NCBI GenBank assembly: GCA_029931535.1
Contig: JAQPZY010001665.1
Span: 3,592,501 to 3,656,500 of the forward strand
Source: Margaritifera margaritifera
Lineage: Eukaryota > Mollusca > Bivalvia > Unionida > Margaritiferidae
Direction: 5' to 3'
Length of the DNA: 64,000 bases
In this document: positions 13,876-25,699 of the stretch, piece by piece
Numbering within the stretch: the stretch's first letter is position 1
Layout: each line of letters starts with the position of its first letter
Notes under the pieces: generated by a model
Databases searched by the model: none
What the model was told of the DNA's origin: nothing
The model's input: the letters and a program-made list of their open reading frames with translations, nothing else
Made by a program: the position numbers and the translations under genes

Positions 13876-15101
13876 TATTTATTTAACATGTTTGCCTTTT
13901 TTTACAACTAACAGCAAATAGTTCATTTTCTAAATGTTATGTCGCTATATCAAATTCTATCAAATTTGAAAGGAAAATTTATTTCAATGGGGCGTGCACA
14001 GGTACTTTAGGACGGGATTGTTGATATCTAAAATCGACTTTCGTGTGGATATTTAAACTGAGTTATCGACCTTTAATTTAATTTAATTTTTATCATAATG
14101 CCTTCTAGAGGTCAGAACGCAATGACTAACTGGAGTTTTTTCCTTTATTTTCGATGTTAAACGATTTGATATAAATGATTTTCAAAATAATTTGTTCTTG
14201 TAGCTATTTTCAGTCAATCAGAGACATTCATTTTTTTAAATACGGTATTTAATATGCCATTACACATAGGCTGGTTCCAAAGCTCATACAATAATTCCTT
14301 GCCTGTGACCTGAAGGCAAACACTGTGTTGGTCACGATACCACTTATTTATTACACTTGTTTAGCCACAAATGGCATCATTCAACATGACTCTCCTGCCT
14401 GGTTTCACAAAAGATTCAAAAAGCTATTGACATTAATCAAACGTTTCGGCAACATTTTTAGATGTCAGTATAAGAATAAAAATACAAAAAAGAAGCCACA
14501 ATTTTGTAATTTAGACCCATCAGGATCTATCCGCAAGATGCACATATAAGCAACACTCATATGTTGAAAAAATGTAATTTGCATATTTGTTTGAAATATG
14601 ATTGTATTTTGAAGCTGGAAATTAAATCTCTAGGTCAGAGGACTCAACACAAACTATTAGACTCACAGCTTACTTATAATTCGTCTAGATACTATGATAT
14701 CAGACGCACAAGGAACGATTCTTCTGGCTTATTGAGGAGCGCATAAACAAATTACACTCGTTCTATTTTCAACATGTATAAATGCGATATACAATTTCGC
14801 CCATTTATTGAATAAATACGGTGATAGAATAAGGGATAAAATTACTGTCTGAAGGTATGAGTTTTCTTTCCGCCCAAAGACTAACACCGAGATGACCTTT
14901 TGAAAGACACTGAAGAATGCAAAACAATCTAAGAGACATACCTTTGAGAGCAAAACTGAAGTTACCCATAAACCAAACACTGACTGATGCATCCGATCTC
15001 TGTAGAGACAAAGGATTAAAAACTTGCCAGGACATGTTGAAAACACATTTTTAAGGACAGTTACATGGTTACAGGAGTAAAGCTAAATGTTCATGGCAGC
15101 G

Positions 15102-15103
<2 letters not shown>
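13875..15103. other. Non-coding stretch, nothing identified
   Basis: Short open frames on both strands, with no domain, splice pattern or repeat structure that I can support. Confidence 0.45.

Positions 15104-15175
<72 letters not shown>
15104..15175. repeat. (TA)n microsatellite
   Basis: About 35 TA units. The translated isoleucine-tyrosine repeat on either strand is an artefact. Confidence 0.98.
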
Positions 15176-15740
15176 CTTTCGAATTGAGAACATTATTACG
15201 TTTTGTTTTCTTCGTATAAATTCAACTTTCTTCTTGAGGAAAAGATTATTTTTGAGTCTCATGCACACATATATAAATATTGAAAATAATTGTTGCTTTA
15301 CCATCCATTAAAATATGACTCAAAAATGTAAATTTCACTACAATTTGTTGATTGCAGATTCATCCCCATGCACTAATTTCTCTTTATATGTTATTTATTT
15401 ATTTGTTTTTGAAAGACTGTGATGTGTTGCCGATGAAAGAAAGAGAGCTATTAATTACTGAATGCTTTCAATATGATACAGGTTGCATTGCCTTTGTGGA
15501 ATGAGTTAATGAAAGGCGTTTGCGGAAAGAGAAATCGGAAAAGGAAAATAAAGCAGCCCCACAATGAAACAAAACACTTCCAGCACCCAAGCGCAAGCAT
15601 AAAGAGAAAAAGATAGAGTAGTACACGAAAGGCCATATCCTTGTTAGAGAGCGACACTTGACAATTGAGAAAGAAACAAATGGATAATGTTGCATGATTG
15701 ATACATCTAATTAAGTTCCATATAAAATGTACAGATAGTT

Positions 15741-15957
15741 AGGGCCGTCGTAAGGGGCTGGCGATACGGGCGACCGACGGGGCGCCAAACACCGCGGGGG
15801 TGAGGGTGGGGGTGGGGGTTGGTGTGGGGTGGGGGTGGGGGGAGGGGGCGCCATTTCGCCGAGTTTGCGGTATTTTTTCCCGGGTGGTGGGCGCCGAAGG
15901 CGACACTCGTTCCGCGCGCCGTTTCGTCCAGCCCAAACTTGCGATGGCCCTGCAGAT
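15741..15957. other. GC/G-rich island with G-quadruplex potential
   Basis: An abrupt GC-rich island in AT-rich DNA. The plus strand at 15795-15848 contains many runs of four to six G separated by one to three bases, enough for stacked G-quadruplexes. The G tract is bracketed by ggcgcc motifs (15781 and 15846), with a third at 15891. Its outer part (agggccgtcgtaagg, followed by G/C-rich sequence) resembles the ends of hAT-type non-autonomous elements, but I could not find a matching opposite end or a target duplication. Open frames on both strands here are low-complexity artefacts. A transposon remnant is my best guess. Confidence 0.55.
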
Positions 15958-15959
15958 AG

Positions 15960-16640
15960 TAAAATCCATTTTCTTTTTCTATCTCTGCCTTTTCTTTGCT
16001 TCAGATGTTGTATATGTATTAATTTCAACGGCTCAAGAACTTACAATACTAACATTAAATATAAATTTTTAGAGAACTCTATCAATAACATTTAAACTGT
16101 CTTTGCATATGGTGTTAATCCAGAATGTTATATCAGGGTGTCTGACAGTGTTAATAATGACGCAAAGTGCTTGTTATTAAAGTAATTACGTTTATCGTGT
16201 AAATTTATCACAATCACTGGTTTCGCTGCCTGTCCTGTTATTCGAATGGTTAAGCATGCCAGATAACCAAGTTAACATTTATATCCAGCCACATGGAGTG
16301 CAAAGTACAAGCGATACATTCTACAAAATTACGTTAATATACACGAAGCTACACATACCCTCCCCACCACCACCACAAAAAAAGAAAAGAAAAAAAGAAA
16401 TATAGTTGATAATGTCACTGCTCAAATCTATATATTACATCATTTAATCAGGTTCGTCTACAATATATATTGTAACATAAGGTAAACTTTCTTAGTAGTT
16501 TAAGTTTCAATCTTTGTTTGGCTCTAGAACGATGTTCTATTTGTTTGATGATACAGGTTGGCAATACATCTCTAGTTAATGTATATAGAACATCCATTAA
16601 ATGTACGCACCCAATATTAGAATGAAACAAGACATCACAC
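15960..16640. other. Region downstream of the GPCR gene, nothing identified
   Basis: This lies 3' of the minus-strand GPCR and may hold its 3' untranslated region. I did not find a convincing minus-strand AATAAA close to the stop codon. A short A/G-rich patch sits at 16374-16402. Confidence 0.4.
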
Positions 16641-16649
16641 ATAAGCATG

Positions 16650-17891
16650 TCACAGCCAGCTTTGCGCAGTCGTAAACTGGGAATTAGAAGTTCTCGAGTT
16701 CATTCTCTTACATTTTACATAGCCAACAGTACGTTGGGACTTGGAACATGTAGTTAGCGCCCTCTTCATTTCTCTGCGAAAATAGACGCCAGTGATGCTG
16801 TAAAGAAAGAAGTTTATGCAATAATTCATGTAGAATATTGTCCTCACTATAAACAGCACCCCTCTCCAGTATTCTGTATCTGTGCCATCGAGATTGGCAA
16901 CGCCTTGAGAGTAAAGGTACATTGCTTGGAGGAAATTCCGACACCAGATTGTGAAGAATGGCAAATTAAATGCAATAAAACAAAACGATATTGCAAAAAG
17001 TATAAGAGTAAATTCTAATTTTATCATAGATTCCTTTGTGATTAGGCAGTTTTCTTTATGACGCTTGTTTCGAATCAAGAGTTTTCGGATGATTAAAATA
17101 TTCATGGCGGTAATGATTAAAAACGGAATAAATGTAATAATAACAGCGTATACACTATCCAGAATGAATGATGTAAATTGGTGATCTGGGTAACTGGCAC
17201 AGACGACTCTGTCTTCGATATTATATACCCCACTCAGAATTGGTTTATATAAAACTAGCAACAAAGCAATAGCGAACAAGGAAACAATAATTTTTCTAGT
17301 GTTCTTCCGAGTACAAATATTACGGCGCCGTAAAGGATGGCATACACCGATGTATCGTTCTACGGTGAACGTCACAACAAGCCATGCTGATGTCAGACGG
17401 AAAACATAAGAGAAATACAGCTGAATTTGACAAAATCCGTGCGTATCCAGAAATGAAATCTTAGCAGATGGTGATATATGGACTAATCCTCTCCTCAGCC
17501 ATTCCACCAGGACATAAAACAGAAGCGTCATCAGATCTGACAATGAAATCGCTGCTAAACAGGTACTTGCGGAAAGCATCCACATATTCTTGGATAAGAA
17601 CACGTTTAGAGAGAGTGAATTACCAATAATACCAACAACGAGAATGACGGGAGTGAAATATGCTAGGAAATTACGTCCTGCTTTAGCAATGTAAGGGTTA
17701 TCCACAGAGTAATCTTCCAGGTTCCAGGAACTGCTCGGTACACAGGTGCTGTTTAATAAACTGGTACTGTTAATCGATGTGTAGTTCACACCAGCAATCC
17801 CATAAGAAGCTCCAAGATGTTTGACAAGATCCGAAAGAAACTTTGAATTAAGTCCACGGTTCTCAGGTGGACAAGACAGATTCATCATCAT
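16650..17891 (-). CDS. Rhodopsin-class (class A) GPCR, peptide-receptor-like
   Basis: A 413-residue seven-helix receptor in one uninterrupted exon, expected at the plasma membrane and signalling through G proteins. Numbered from the ATG at 17891, the N-terminus carries NXS/T sites at about residues 4, 36, 41 and 47. TM1 has GN with Asn91, TM2 has SLSDL with Asp119, and TM3 begins with Cys154 and ends in ERY (Arg179). Cys231 in the second extracellular loop is the likely disulfide partner. TM5 has FIPF (Pro256) and TM6 has FNLP (Pro311). TM7 ends NFFLY at 360-364 where most class A receptors have NPxxY, followed by a basic helix 8 (FRREMKRAL). The usual TM4 tryptophan and the TM6 CWxP tryptophan are absent. 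These variants recur in the large lophotrochozoan peptide/orphan receptor expansions (FMRFamide, TRH and GPR139-like), so a neuropeptide ligand is plausible but unproven. The ATG is preferred over the upstream in-frame TTG because that codon lies within an intron acceptor. Confidence 0.92.
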   Translation of the reverse strand: MMMNLSCPPENRGLNSKFLSDLVKHLGASYGIAGVNYTSINSTSLLNSTCVPSSSWNLEDYSVDNPYIAKAGRNFLAYFTPVILVVGIIGNSLSLNVFLSKNMWMLSASTCLAAISLSDLMTLLFYVLVEWLRRGLVHISPSAKISFLDTHGFCQIQLYFSYVFRLTSAWLVVTFTVERYIGVCHPLRRRNICTRKNTRKIIVSLFAIALLLVLYKPILSGVYNIEDRVVCASYPDHQFTSFILDSVYAVIITFIPFLIITAMNILIIRKLLIRNKRHKENCLITKESMIKLEFTLILFAISFCFIAFNLPFFTIWCRNFLQAMYLYSQGVANLDGTDTEYWRGVLFIVRTIFYMNYCINFFLYSITGVYFRREMKRALTTCSKSQRTVGYVKCKRMNSRTSNSQFTTAQSWL

Positions 17892-17897
17892 GTTCGT

Positions 17898-17915
17898 CTG
17901 CAATGAAATTAAAGA
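17898..17915 (-). other. Splice acceptor just upstream of the GPCR start
   Basis: On the minus strand the sequence reads tttaatttcattgcag immediately before ACGAACATG, a pyrimidine-rich tract ending in AG seven bases before the ATG at 17891. This suggests a 5' untranslated exon further upstream (higher coordinates) spliced to a single coding exon, a common arrangement for metazoan GPCR genes. The upstream exon was not found. Confidence 0.65.
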
Positions 17916-19270
17916 TCAGCATAAACTATCGGCAAGGCATGAGCAGGTTCCACTCCCACTCCCAACCCCAAGAGTCGGACAGGCCCATCTTGCAATCTGA
18001 CCGGGGCAGATGGGCTGCGGGTTGTTAGGTAATATTATAAGAGAAAGGCTGACATAGGCCAACATGATGGTGGGCGGCCTGATCTAAATGCGGATCCAAA
18101 TTTTTGTTTTGACCCAACCCGACACTACCATACCCATAGATGTCTATAGATACTAATGATAAAATCTGAGGGACAGCAGACTATAACAACCAGGGTTGGG
18201 ATAATGAAGTAAGACTGTTGTAAAGAAGTATGACTATCTACTGCCTACCTACACGCTATGTATGTATGTATACATGTTAATATGTAATGTACTTAAGTAT
18301 GTATATATGTATTTCTAAATTCATACATAACGGAACACTATTCAGATATGTTCTAATGTTATCATTAGGCACATAAGAAGATAATTAAAATTCATTGCAT
18401 TTTAATTTTACGACAGTTAGCAGTTTACTTTGAAAGCTATCTTGATATTAATTGATATTGATTTGTCTCACAAGCAGTTTTTTTGTATTAATTTTTTTTT
18501 GAGAGATAAAGGAAGTCTAATAAAAGAAGTCATTCCACGAGTCCAAGAGTAAGATAATTTCCTATCTCATTAAAACTTTAAAAAAATATCGATAAAAGAC
18601 AGCTGCGTTCTTCAATAAAATGAATCTTTTATAAATCCAAAACGGCTTGTCGTGTTGAAATAATCAAATATTGAAGTTAAAGCCATCCGTCTTCAAAGTG
18701 AAACCTTGGATCTCACACATGCTGCTAATGAGAACGGGAAAACTAATTTCCTTACACATTTGTATCGTGGTGGTGAGACTATATGCTTTTTATAAATTTG
18801 GTGAATTTCAAAAGATGTCTGAAAGAATATATACTGCTATAAAATATTAAGCAAATAAGATTATTTTCCGCACATTTAATATTTCCCAAGAAACTACAGC
18901 TGCAATATCATAATGCTTCCATTTTGGAAAAATCGACTTTCTGCCTTACAATTCTATGTTGCAGCATCAAAACAACGTTGTTAATTAATTAGATATATTG
19001 CCACGCAAGCTTTGTTGAGGTCTTTTTATAACCGTGTTTACAATATAATATGTAAAAGATAATACAATAACGAAGTCATATCTAAGAACTGACTAGTAAC
19101 ATATAGTCATGATATGTTTTTTTTAATCCATAATGGATTATACAGGATTTTAAAAATACCAACTTTATATAGAAAGAGTGATTTATTGAGATAAATGTTA
19201 ATTTGCATTGTAAGATGCAATTCGAAATTTAAAAAAAGCTAATGTCTTTGAATAATCATGGTCTTCTGGC
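17916..19270. other. Upstream of the GPCR, nothing identified
   Basis: Expected to hold the 5' untranslated exon and promoter of the minus-strand GPCR, but I cannot place either. A (GTAT)n-like patch lies at 18258-18310. Confidence 0.4.
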
Positions 19271-19278
19271 TTTTTTTC

Positions 19279-19525
19279 AGTTATCCCTATAAACCTCCTT
19301 CCTAGAACTGCTCATACCCTTACCCTATAAACCTCCTTCCTAGAACTCATAATCTATCTGGAAATTTAATAAATAAACTGCTTTACCATGCACACAAATA
19401 CATGTATTCATCGTAATTGCATTACAGTACACAGACATAGGTGTAATCATCGTACTGCATTACAGCGCACAGACATAGGTGTAATCTCTGACACTGTATT
19501 ACAGTGCACAGACATATGTGTAATC
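19279..19525. repeat. Two short tandem repeats
   Basis: At 19286-19345 the string cctataaacctccttcctag occurs twice. At 19421-19525 a unit of about 39 bp (cagacataggtgtaatc followed by a gtattacag-type end) occurs about three times with substitutions. They lie just before the larger 19.8-kb array but are unrelated in sequence. Confidence 0.8.
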
Positions 19526-19805
19526 TCCAAAATCTGAGTTTGGTATAGTGCAAGTATGTTCTTGTCTATAGCTTGGTTTGCTTCCTGGTAAAGAATCATG
19601 TCTGTGATGGATTGGGCCCATGTCCTTCTATATGAAATACTCATTTGCGAAACACAAACCAGCTCTGTACTTGGATTATCTCAAGTAAAATGAAGATTAT
19701 CCGAATAATAATCTGAATAATGAGTGTGAATTTCTTGAAACTGTTCCAAATTTACATAAGGCTTAATTAAAAAAGAAAATGAAATATTTCATGAAGATCG
19801 TTTCA

Positions 19806-20411
19806 TGTTGTGTTGTCAGTAACACTCGCTATATTGCATAAGCACATAGGTAATGTAATGTTGTCAGTAACACTCGCTATACAGCATATGCAAGACATAT
19901 GTAATGTTGTGTTGTCAGTAACACTTGCTATATAGCATAAGCACATATGTAATTTGTGTTGTCAGTAACACTTGCTATATAGCATATGCAAGACATAAGT
20001 AATGTTGTGTTGTCAGTACCACTTGCTATATAGCATAAGCACATATGTAATGTTGTGTTGTCAGTAACACTTGCTGTATAGCACATGTAAGACAGGTAAT
20101 GCTGTGTTGTCAGTAACTCTTGTTATATAGCATAAGCACATATGTAATGTTGTGTTGTCAGTAACACTTGCTATATAGCATATGCAAGACATAAGTAATG
20201 TTGTGTTGTCAGTAACACTTGCTATATATCATAAGCACATAGGTAATGCTGTGTTGGCAGTAACACTCGCCATATAGCATAAGCACATAGGTAATGTTGT
20301 GTTGGCAGTAACACTAGCTATATAGCATAAGCACATAGGTAATGTTGTGTTGGCAGTAACACTCGCCATATAGCATATGCAAGACATATGTTATGCTGTT
20401 TGACAGTAACA
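19806..20411. repeat. Minisatellite of about 45 bp, 12 copies, A/B alternation
   Basis: About 12 copies of a unit containing tgttgtcagtaacact, cgctatatagc and gtaatg. Two subtypes differ in the middle: A has agcataagcacatat, B has agcatatgcaagacata. Reading left to right I see A B A B A B A B A A A B, so the older part behaves as an A+B dimer of about 91 bp, and a late run of A copies carries a shared tgttggcag variant. Each unit includes the self-complementary core gctatatagc. There are no unique spacers, so it is not a CRISPR-like array. Confidence 0.93.
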
Positions 20412-23400
20412 ACGTAGACTCCTAATTATGGTGTTTATATGTTCATACTATTTCATGCAGTCATGCAATTTCATCATTTCATTAATCTCAGACAGTAAGA
20501 TTCCAAGCGTCTAGAAATGACGGAAATGGTCGTACATTTGTACGCTCGATTAAAATTTTGCAGAGAATACTGACAAACAAATGTTTATAAAACTAGTTTG
20601 TTAGATTCGGCTAAAAAACACAATTTTTTTGTTGCCAACAATAATAAAATACATTCATCTTAATGCCCTTCTTTCTAACAATCAGAGTTTATAATAGTTT
20701 TTGGTTAACTGTATTCAATTTCACCAGTGTAAGTCTTAAGTTAAATCTAGACGTAAGGCATTTGATTGGTATATTTTAAGTCAGACTTAAATTTCAGCCA
20801 GTGAAACACGGAAATCAAACACAGCTCAGTCTGAAAATATCTTATTATTTTTTAAGCTTTAATCATAATAAAGCAAGAAACATAGCATGTTGAGATGAAT
20901 TCTTGTTTCCTCAATTTTGGTAATGCAAATAGCACTATTAATTTAGTGTCTGTACTCTATGTATCATGTCTAATTTTGTGGTTTTTCGTACTCAGAAATT
21001 GAAATCATTTGGGGTTAGGCAATACAGTGTTAATATTGTAAAACCTTTAGTTTTCAATCTGTACAGGACATTAGGTGTAAAGCGTTTAATAAACAAATGC
21101 CACTAATGAAATGTAGATTATCCATCATATGTTAAAAATGATATAAATTGAAAGGTTATCCGTTGATACTAAAAGGTCGTTTCAACAAAACAATGTAAAA
21201 TTCACAATCGCATGCCGTGTATTTAACGTCAAAAAGCATCGCAATTTTGATAATTTCTGCATATTTAGAAATGCATATTTTAACTTTTGGTAGACATATA
21301 AGGCAAATGCATCCTGGGATTCAACTCTGATGGAATATTGAATAAGTATTCCCTTTGAAACTTATTTATGTCCTTTCAAAAATTAGAGTCTGTGTGTGTG
21401 TGTGTGTGTGTGTCTGTTTTGTTGTGTCACTTTGGTTTTTATACTTATTTATTTGAACTTACAAAGAATCAGACAGCTACAAAATCCTCACGCATAGGAT
21501 TAGGTTTTAATTGGACCTATAATAAAATTGTGTGAATTTTGAACTTGTGAATTCATTTTAAGACAAAAATGTTAAATACAAAATAGCCCACCATTCTGAA
21601 TAATCGCAAGCTTGAACTTTACGTTTATTCCGTTTTGTCCGACGGCGTCATAAAAGCTTTATGATTGTCCCTTATTAAAATACGCAGATATCATGCACTG
21701 ATATCGTTAGCGGCATGCATAACTATTCATCACCTCAATATAAATTTAGAGCTTTGGTGTTGGTCATATATATTGGTAAATTTGCGGAAAGTTTAATCTG
21801 TCTGGCAAAATGTTTAGGAAAGAAAATTAGCCTAATTACCCTCGCCTGAATGAATGCAGTGACCATAACGCTGTTTGCATGGAGCTCCTGTTACGGTTAT
21901 TGCTACTTGTCAATATCGTAATGCCTGTACTAAGGTACACTACTGACAGTTGTTGTAACTGTCATTAAATTAATTAGATTAGCCTTTTATTTTAATATTA
22001 ACAGATTAAAACACATGACACATTAAAATACAATACATATGTAGGCTTTGTTAATCAAAAAAGACAATCATATACCAAATGAAATGATTTGAAAATCATC
22101 GTGCCAGAAAAATCACTACCAATAACAAAAGTCATAAACCTAGGTAGTCTAGTTATGCTGATGCTAGCATTCCTAATTGGTAAGAAATTCGGTGTGAAGC
22201 GAGACGATGTTGATCATAGAGTTCTGAGAGAGAAAGATAGAAAAAAGAAGAAAGAAAGATTGTGAAGTTAGGCATATGTCATTATATGCTTGATTACAAC
22301 AGTGCTAAGCAATCTTTGATAACTTTGAATGTATCTACGGTTATTTGTTCATGATATTTAGTTCAGAGCATGGCGGATTGTCGCACTAATGATTTAGTCA
22401 ATGGGGTTTAATAAGAATTCGGGCACTCTCGATGATAGAAGATTAGTTTACATAAATTAAGGTAGACATTATTTTCCACTGTGCTTATTTATATTGCTTA
22501 CTTCCATTTTAAAAACATTAATGACAATTTGTGTACTCATAGAAGATGGATGCAAATTCGGTGCCTAAATAAAATAAATTAAACTTTTGTACGCGCTGCC
22601 AGTTCAAATCGATGCATTTAAGATCGTATAGTCCTTTCTTTATGCTGAATATTCAGTCATTTTCTTCAGCGATGAGCTTCACACTTTGTTTACTATCCGT
22701 TAATTTGGAACCAGGTATTCATTATGAGAATGTCCTGTTATGTGGACAATATAAGATAATGACATATTCATTTCAATGTTAGGGAATTATTCTTTGCATA
22801 CAGAAAAATAGGTTATAAAATATAATTTGCGTCGTCTTTCATGATCGATATCTGCAAAGTTCTGCATCGGCCGTAATTATGCATGCTGCTTCTCATTATG
22901 AAAGAGGTTCTTTATGTGATCAATGTTGCTTCGCGTTACTGGAAACAAAGATTTAACTACATAATGTCTCGTGATAATTAAGTTTCACTACATTCTTGCG
23001 TCTCTAGGAGTTATCTGATCATCGCAAGAAGAAAAGAAGAAGAAACAGAAGAAAAAGAGCTACTGTTTAACACTGCTACTGCTACTACCACTACTTAAAA
23101 CTACACTGAATTTTCAGAACATATATCACTGCGTTTTCATTATTAATTACGATTATGATTTATCTTTCCTTGAGAAAAGAAAAGAAAAATGCCTCCCCCC
23201 CCAAAAAAAAAAAAAGTCAGGAAATCTTCGAACTGTCAAGAATTAAATACATGTTCTCTGGGTTAAATTTAGCATCTTACTATATACCTTAAGTTATTTT
23301 CGTCGCTGATTAGCAGAAAAGGAAGTGACTATGTATGCCTCCCTGGTTGGGCCGTGAATGCCTTAATACGTAATGTCACACATTTTTACATACACCGTTA

Positions 23401-23517
23401 AAGATAGAAACTTGACAATTTAGGATTTGATTCGATGTCGTCTGTAGATGATCACAACTTTTGATCAATCCACAAGATGTGTAAGCTGGTGGCTTGAGTC
23501 ACTTCGCCATATATGTG
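20412..23517. other. Non-coding stretch, nothing identified
   Basis: No gene supported. It holds a (GT)n tract at 21392-21412 and an A-rich patch at 23199-23215. Short imperfect inverted matches around 20720-20815 are too weak to call an element. Confidence 0.5.
21392..21412. repeat. (GT)n microsatellite
   Basis: Ten perfect GT units. Confidence 0.95.
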
Positions 23518-23722
23518 TGATGTGGAGAGTAGAATAGATGACGGAGAAAAGTATGGGAATAATAATGTATGAAGTGGGGAAGGGGAATATATAATGACAA
23601 AAAGTATGGTAATAATGATGTATGATGTGGGGAGTGGAATAGATGATGGAGAGAAGTCTGGAAATAATGATGTATGATGTGGGTGGGGAATAGACGATGG
23701 AGAGATGTATGGGAATAATTCT
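23518..23722. repeat. Minisatellite of about 53 bp, about 4 copies
   Basis: The motif tatgggaataat recurs near 23552, 23605, 23658 and 23709 with gtatgatgtgggg and ggaatagatgatggagaga between, a period of about 53 bp with indels. The minus-strand open frame across it is a repeat artefact. Confidence 0.85.
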
Positions 23723-24295
23723 GATCTGCTCTAGATGTATAGTTTTATCAATTTTACACACTAAAAAGATAAGATAAATCATGCAAGGATATAATCAGGT
23801 TCGATGTAATATTGACTGTTTTTTGTCATCTTGAAATGTGTTTTTAATTTGGAACAATGTATTGGTTTTCTTGTTATTTAAAAAGAACGTTGCTTTTTTG
23901 GTTGCGTTTAGGATAACATATGAAACTTTGATGACATTTTGTCACGTAAGAAAACCTAGTTGTGCTTTTGGATGGAACGCGCGCTTGATATTACGACTGT
24001 AATTGACTCGTTGGAATAATCAAATTATAAACAATATTTAGGTAGTATCGATTTTTTTACCCAACGTCTTCGAGAAGACTCAGAACAATGGTATTTTTAT
24101 ACTTATTGTAGATTGTAAGCAGTATGTATGTATATATTTTTCTTTGTATAAGATTTATCTGCACGTCAGCACAATCCTGCTTTTGTTGTGCGTAGCAAAA
24201 GCTTGTTAGCAAAAATGGCAAAGTCAAACACCTGTCCCAAATCCCCAGGAACTAAAAGTAAGTATCTCAACCACGAGATAAAAGCTAAAATTTAA

Positions 24296-24443
24296 AGATG
24301 AAGCAAAACGTCCACACAAAGGCATACTAATCAAAAGCTCCACACAAAGGCATGCAAAGCAAACACTCCACATAAAGACATACAAAGCAAACACTCCACA
24401 CAAAGGCATGCAAAGCAAAAACTCCACACAAAGGTATACGAAG
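24296..24443. repeat. 28-bp minisatellite, 5 copies
   Basis: The core cacacaaaggcat recurs at 24313, 24341, 24369, 24397 and 24425, an exact 28-bp period, followed by gcaaagcaaa-type sequence. The minus-strand open frame with a repeated MPLCG motif is a consequence of the repeat. Confidence 0.93.
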
Positions 24444-25180
24444 CCAAGATAATAGCGGAAAAGGTAACATCCTTAAAATGCAAGCTGAATTTTGTTTATC
24501 TCTATAAACCGCAATCTTTTAAAAAGTCCAAGATCTTATCAGTTGGAACAGCATTATAGGATACATTTCACAGCAAACGGGTTACCACCCATTTATCGCC
24601 TCTTACGGCGTACAGGTGTGTGTATCGGGCCTATTCTACATCCCAGAGTCGGCATTGGGAAGCTTGTAGGCGAAATGTTTTGCTCCATTTTTTATGAAAT
24701 GGTTTTGTGGCATTGATACTATATAAAAATTCACTTTGAGCGAAATATTCTCTTTGAGTTATTAGGCAAAGTTTTATGTGTGTCTATGTGTGAATCTGAA
24801 CTTACATATCATGATTGATGTGTGTCGAAAGGCCTATTGTGCCAAATTTGAAGTCTACACTTATGTTCCATATTAGTTATCTTTTGAATACACTCAGATA
24901 AGTCAATAAACTTTACTAGTGTGAAAATTTCATGCCTACTTATCTGTTTCATTTACTAGTATTTAAAATACAACAAGTAGTATTTATACAAAAACTACTA
25001 GTGCTATTGCCAATGCTGGCGCTGCTGCTAACTTACTTATGACATTGGTTTACAGAGATTTAAGTACAATGAGCAAACCGTAGCGGATGAGGGGTCGGGG
25101 GAGGGGGGGTGACATCATAATTCAGAGTCAGTTATCAAACAACTGGCTGCTACAAGTTTGCTATTCTTGGCTATCCAAAC

Positions 25181-25443
25181 TATGGTGCACGAAAAGGGTC
25201 AAAGCTAACGATACCGTTGCAATTGCCTCCAAGTATCGTTGACCAGTGTCAAAAATACCGTTACAACGGTAAATTGCATCGTTGCTATAACCGTTGCATC
25301 AGCAAAAGTTAGCTTTGCAACGTTATTTGAATACAGTTGCAACGTTATTAGGATACCGTTGCAACGATATTTAGATACCGTTTCAACGATATTTGGATAC
25401 CTTTGCAACGCTACCTACAGTGTTACCCTTTTCGTACACCATA
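25181..25443. mobile_element. 263-bp non-autonomous TIR element (MITE-like)
   Basis: The left end tatggtgcacgaaaagggt at 25181 is the near-perfect reverse complement of the right end acccttttcgtacaccata at 25443 (one mismatch in about 19 bp). With TA taken as the target duplication this is the pattern of a Tc1/mariner-type or related non-autonomous DNA transposon. The interior is unusual: about five copies of a unit of roughly 25 bp around the palindrome cgttgcaacg, with reverse-oriented accgttgc motifs in the left half. It has no coding capacity. Confidence 0.75.
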
Positions 25444-25454
25444 CCATACAATGC

Positions 25455-25698
25455 TAACGAGCGAGGAAGCAAGACGCAAGAAAACTATACAAAATTGTTT
25501 TTACTCATTGGACAGTTTGCAAAGGAAGGTAACTATAAAGATGTTTCTAATTTAAAGTTTTTAATATGCGATGTATTGACTTGGAGTTGTGTCCATTCTG
25601 AATATTTTACAATTTTTCATAATATTCCAATGAGCAATATTGATAAAATGCACATTTGCAGTTCATGTCATGCATATTTGTTAGTTGGCATTGACTAA
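25455..25698 (+). other. Open frame of about 81 codons beside the TIR element, unidentified
   Basis: Directly downstream of the 263-bp element an open frame continues for about 80 codons of ordinary amino-acid composition (it contains LFLLIGQFAKEGNYKDV and two cysteines near the end) before a stop at 25696. No homology is recognised and there is no clear start or splice context, so it may be chance. Confidence 0.2.
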
Positions 25699-25699
25699 A

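Noticed and set aside
15711..16095. Several overlapping open frames of 75-105 codons on both strands
   Set aside because: They are open because the island is GC- and G-rich. Their proteins are proline/glycine/arginine low-complexity strings, present on both strands at once.
19806..20411. CRISPR-like direct repeat array
   Set aside because: The copies are contiguous with no unique spacers, and the surrounding sequence is clearly animal. It is a minisatellite.
20708..20815. Possible short palindromic MITE (cagtgtaagtctta versus tcagacttaaatttcagccagtga)
   Set aside because: The two sides pair only in short patches, and no terminal match or target duplication could be fixed.
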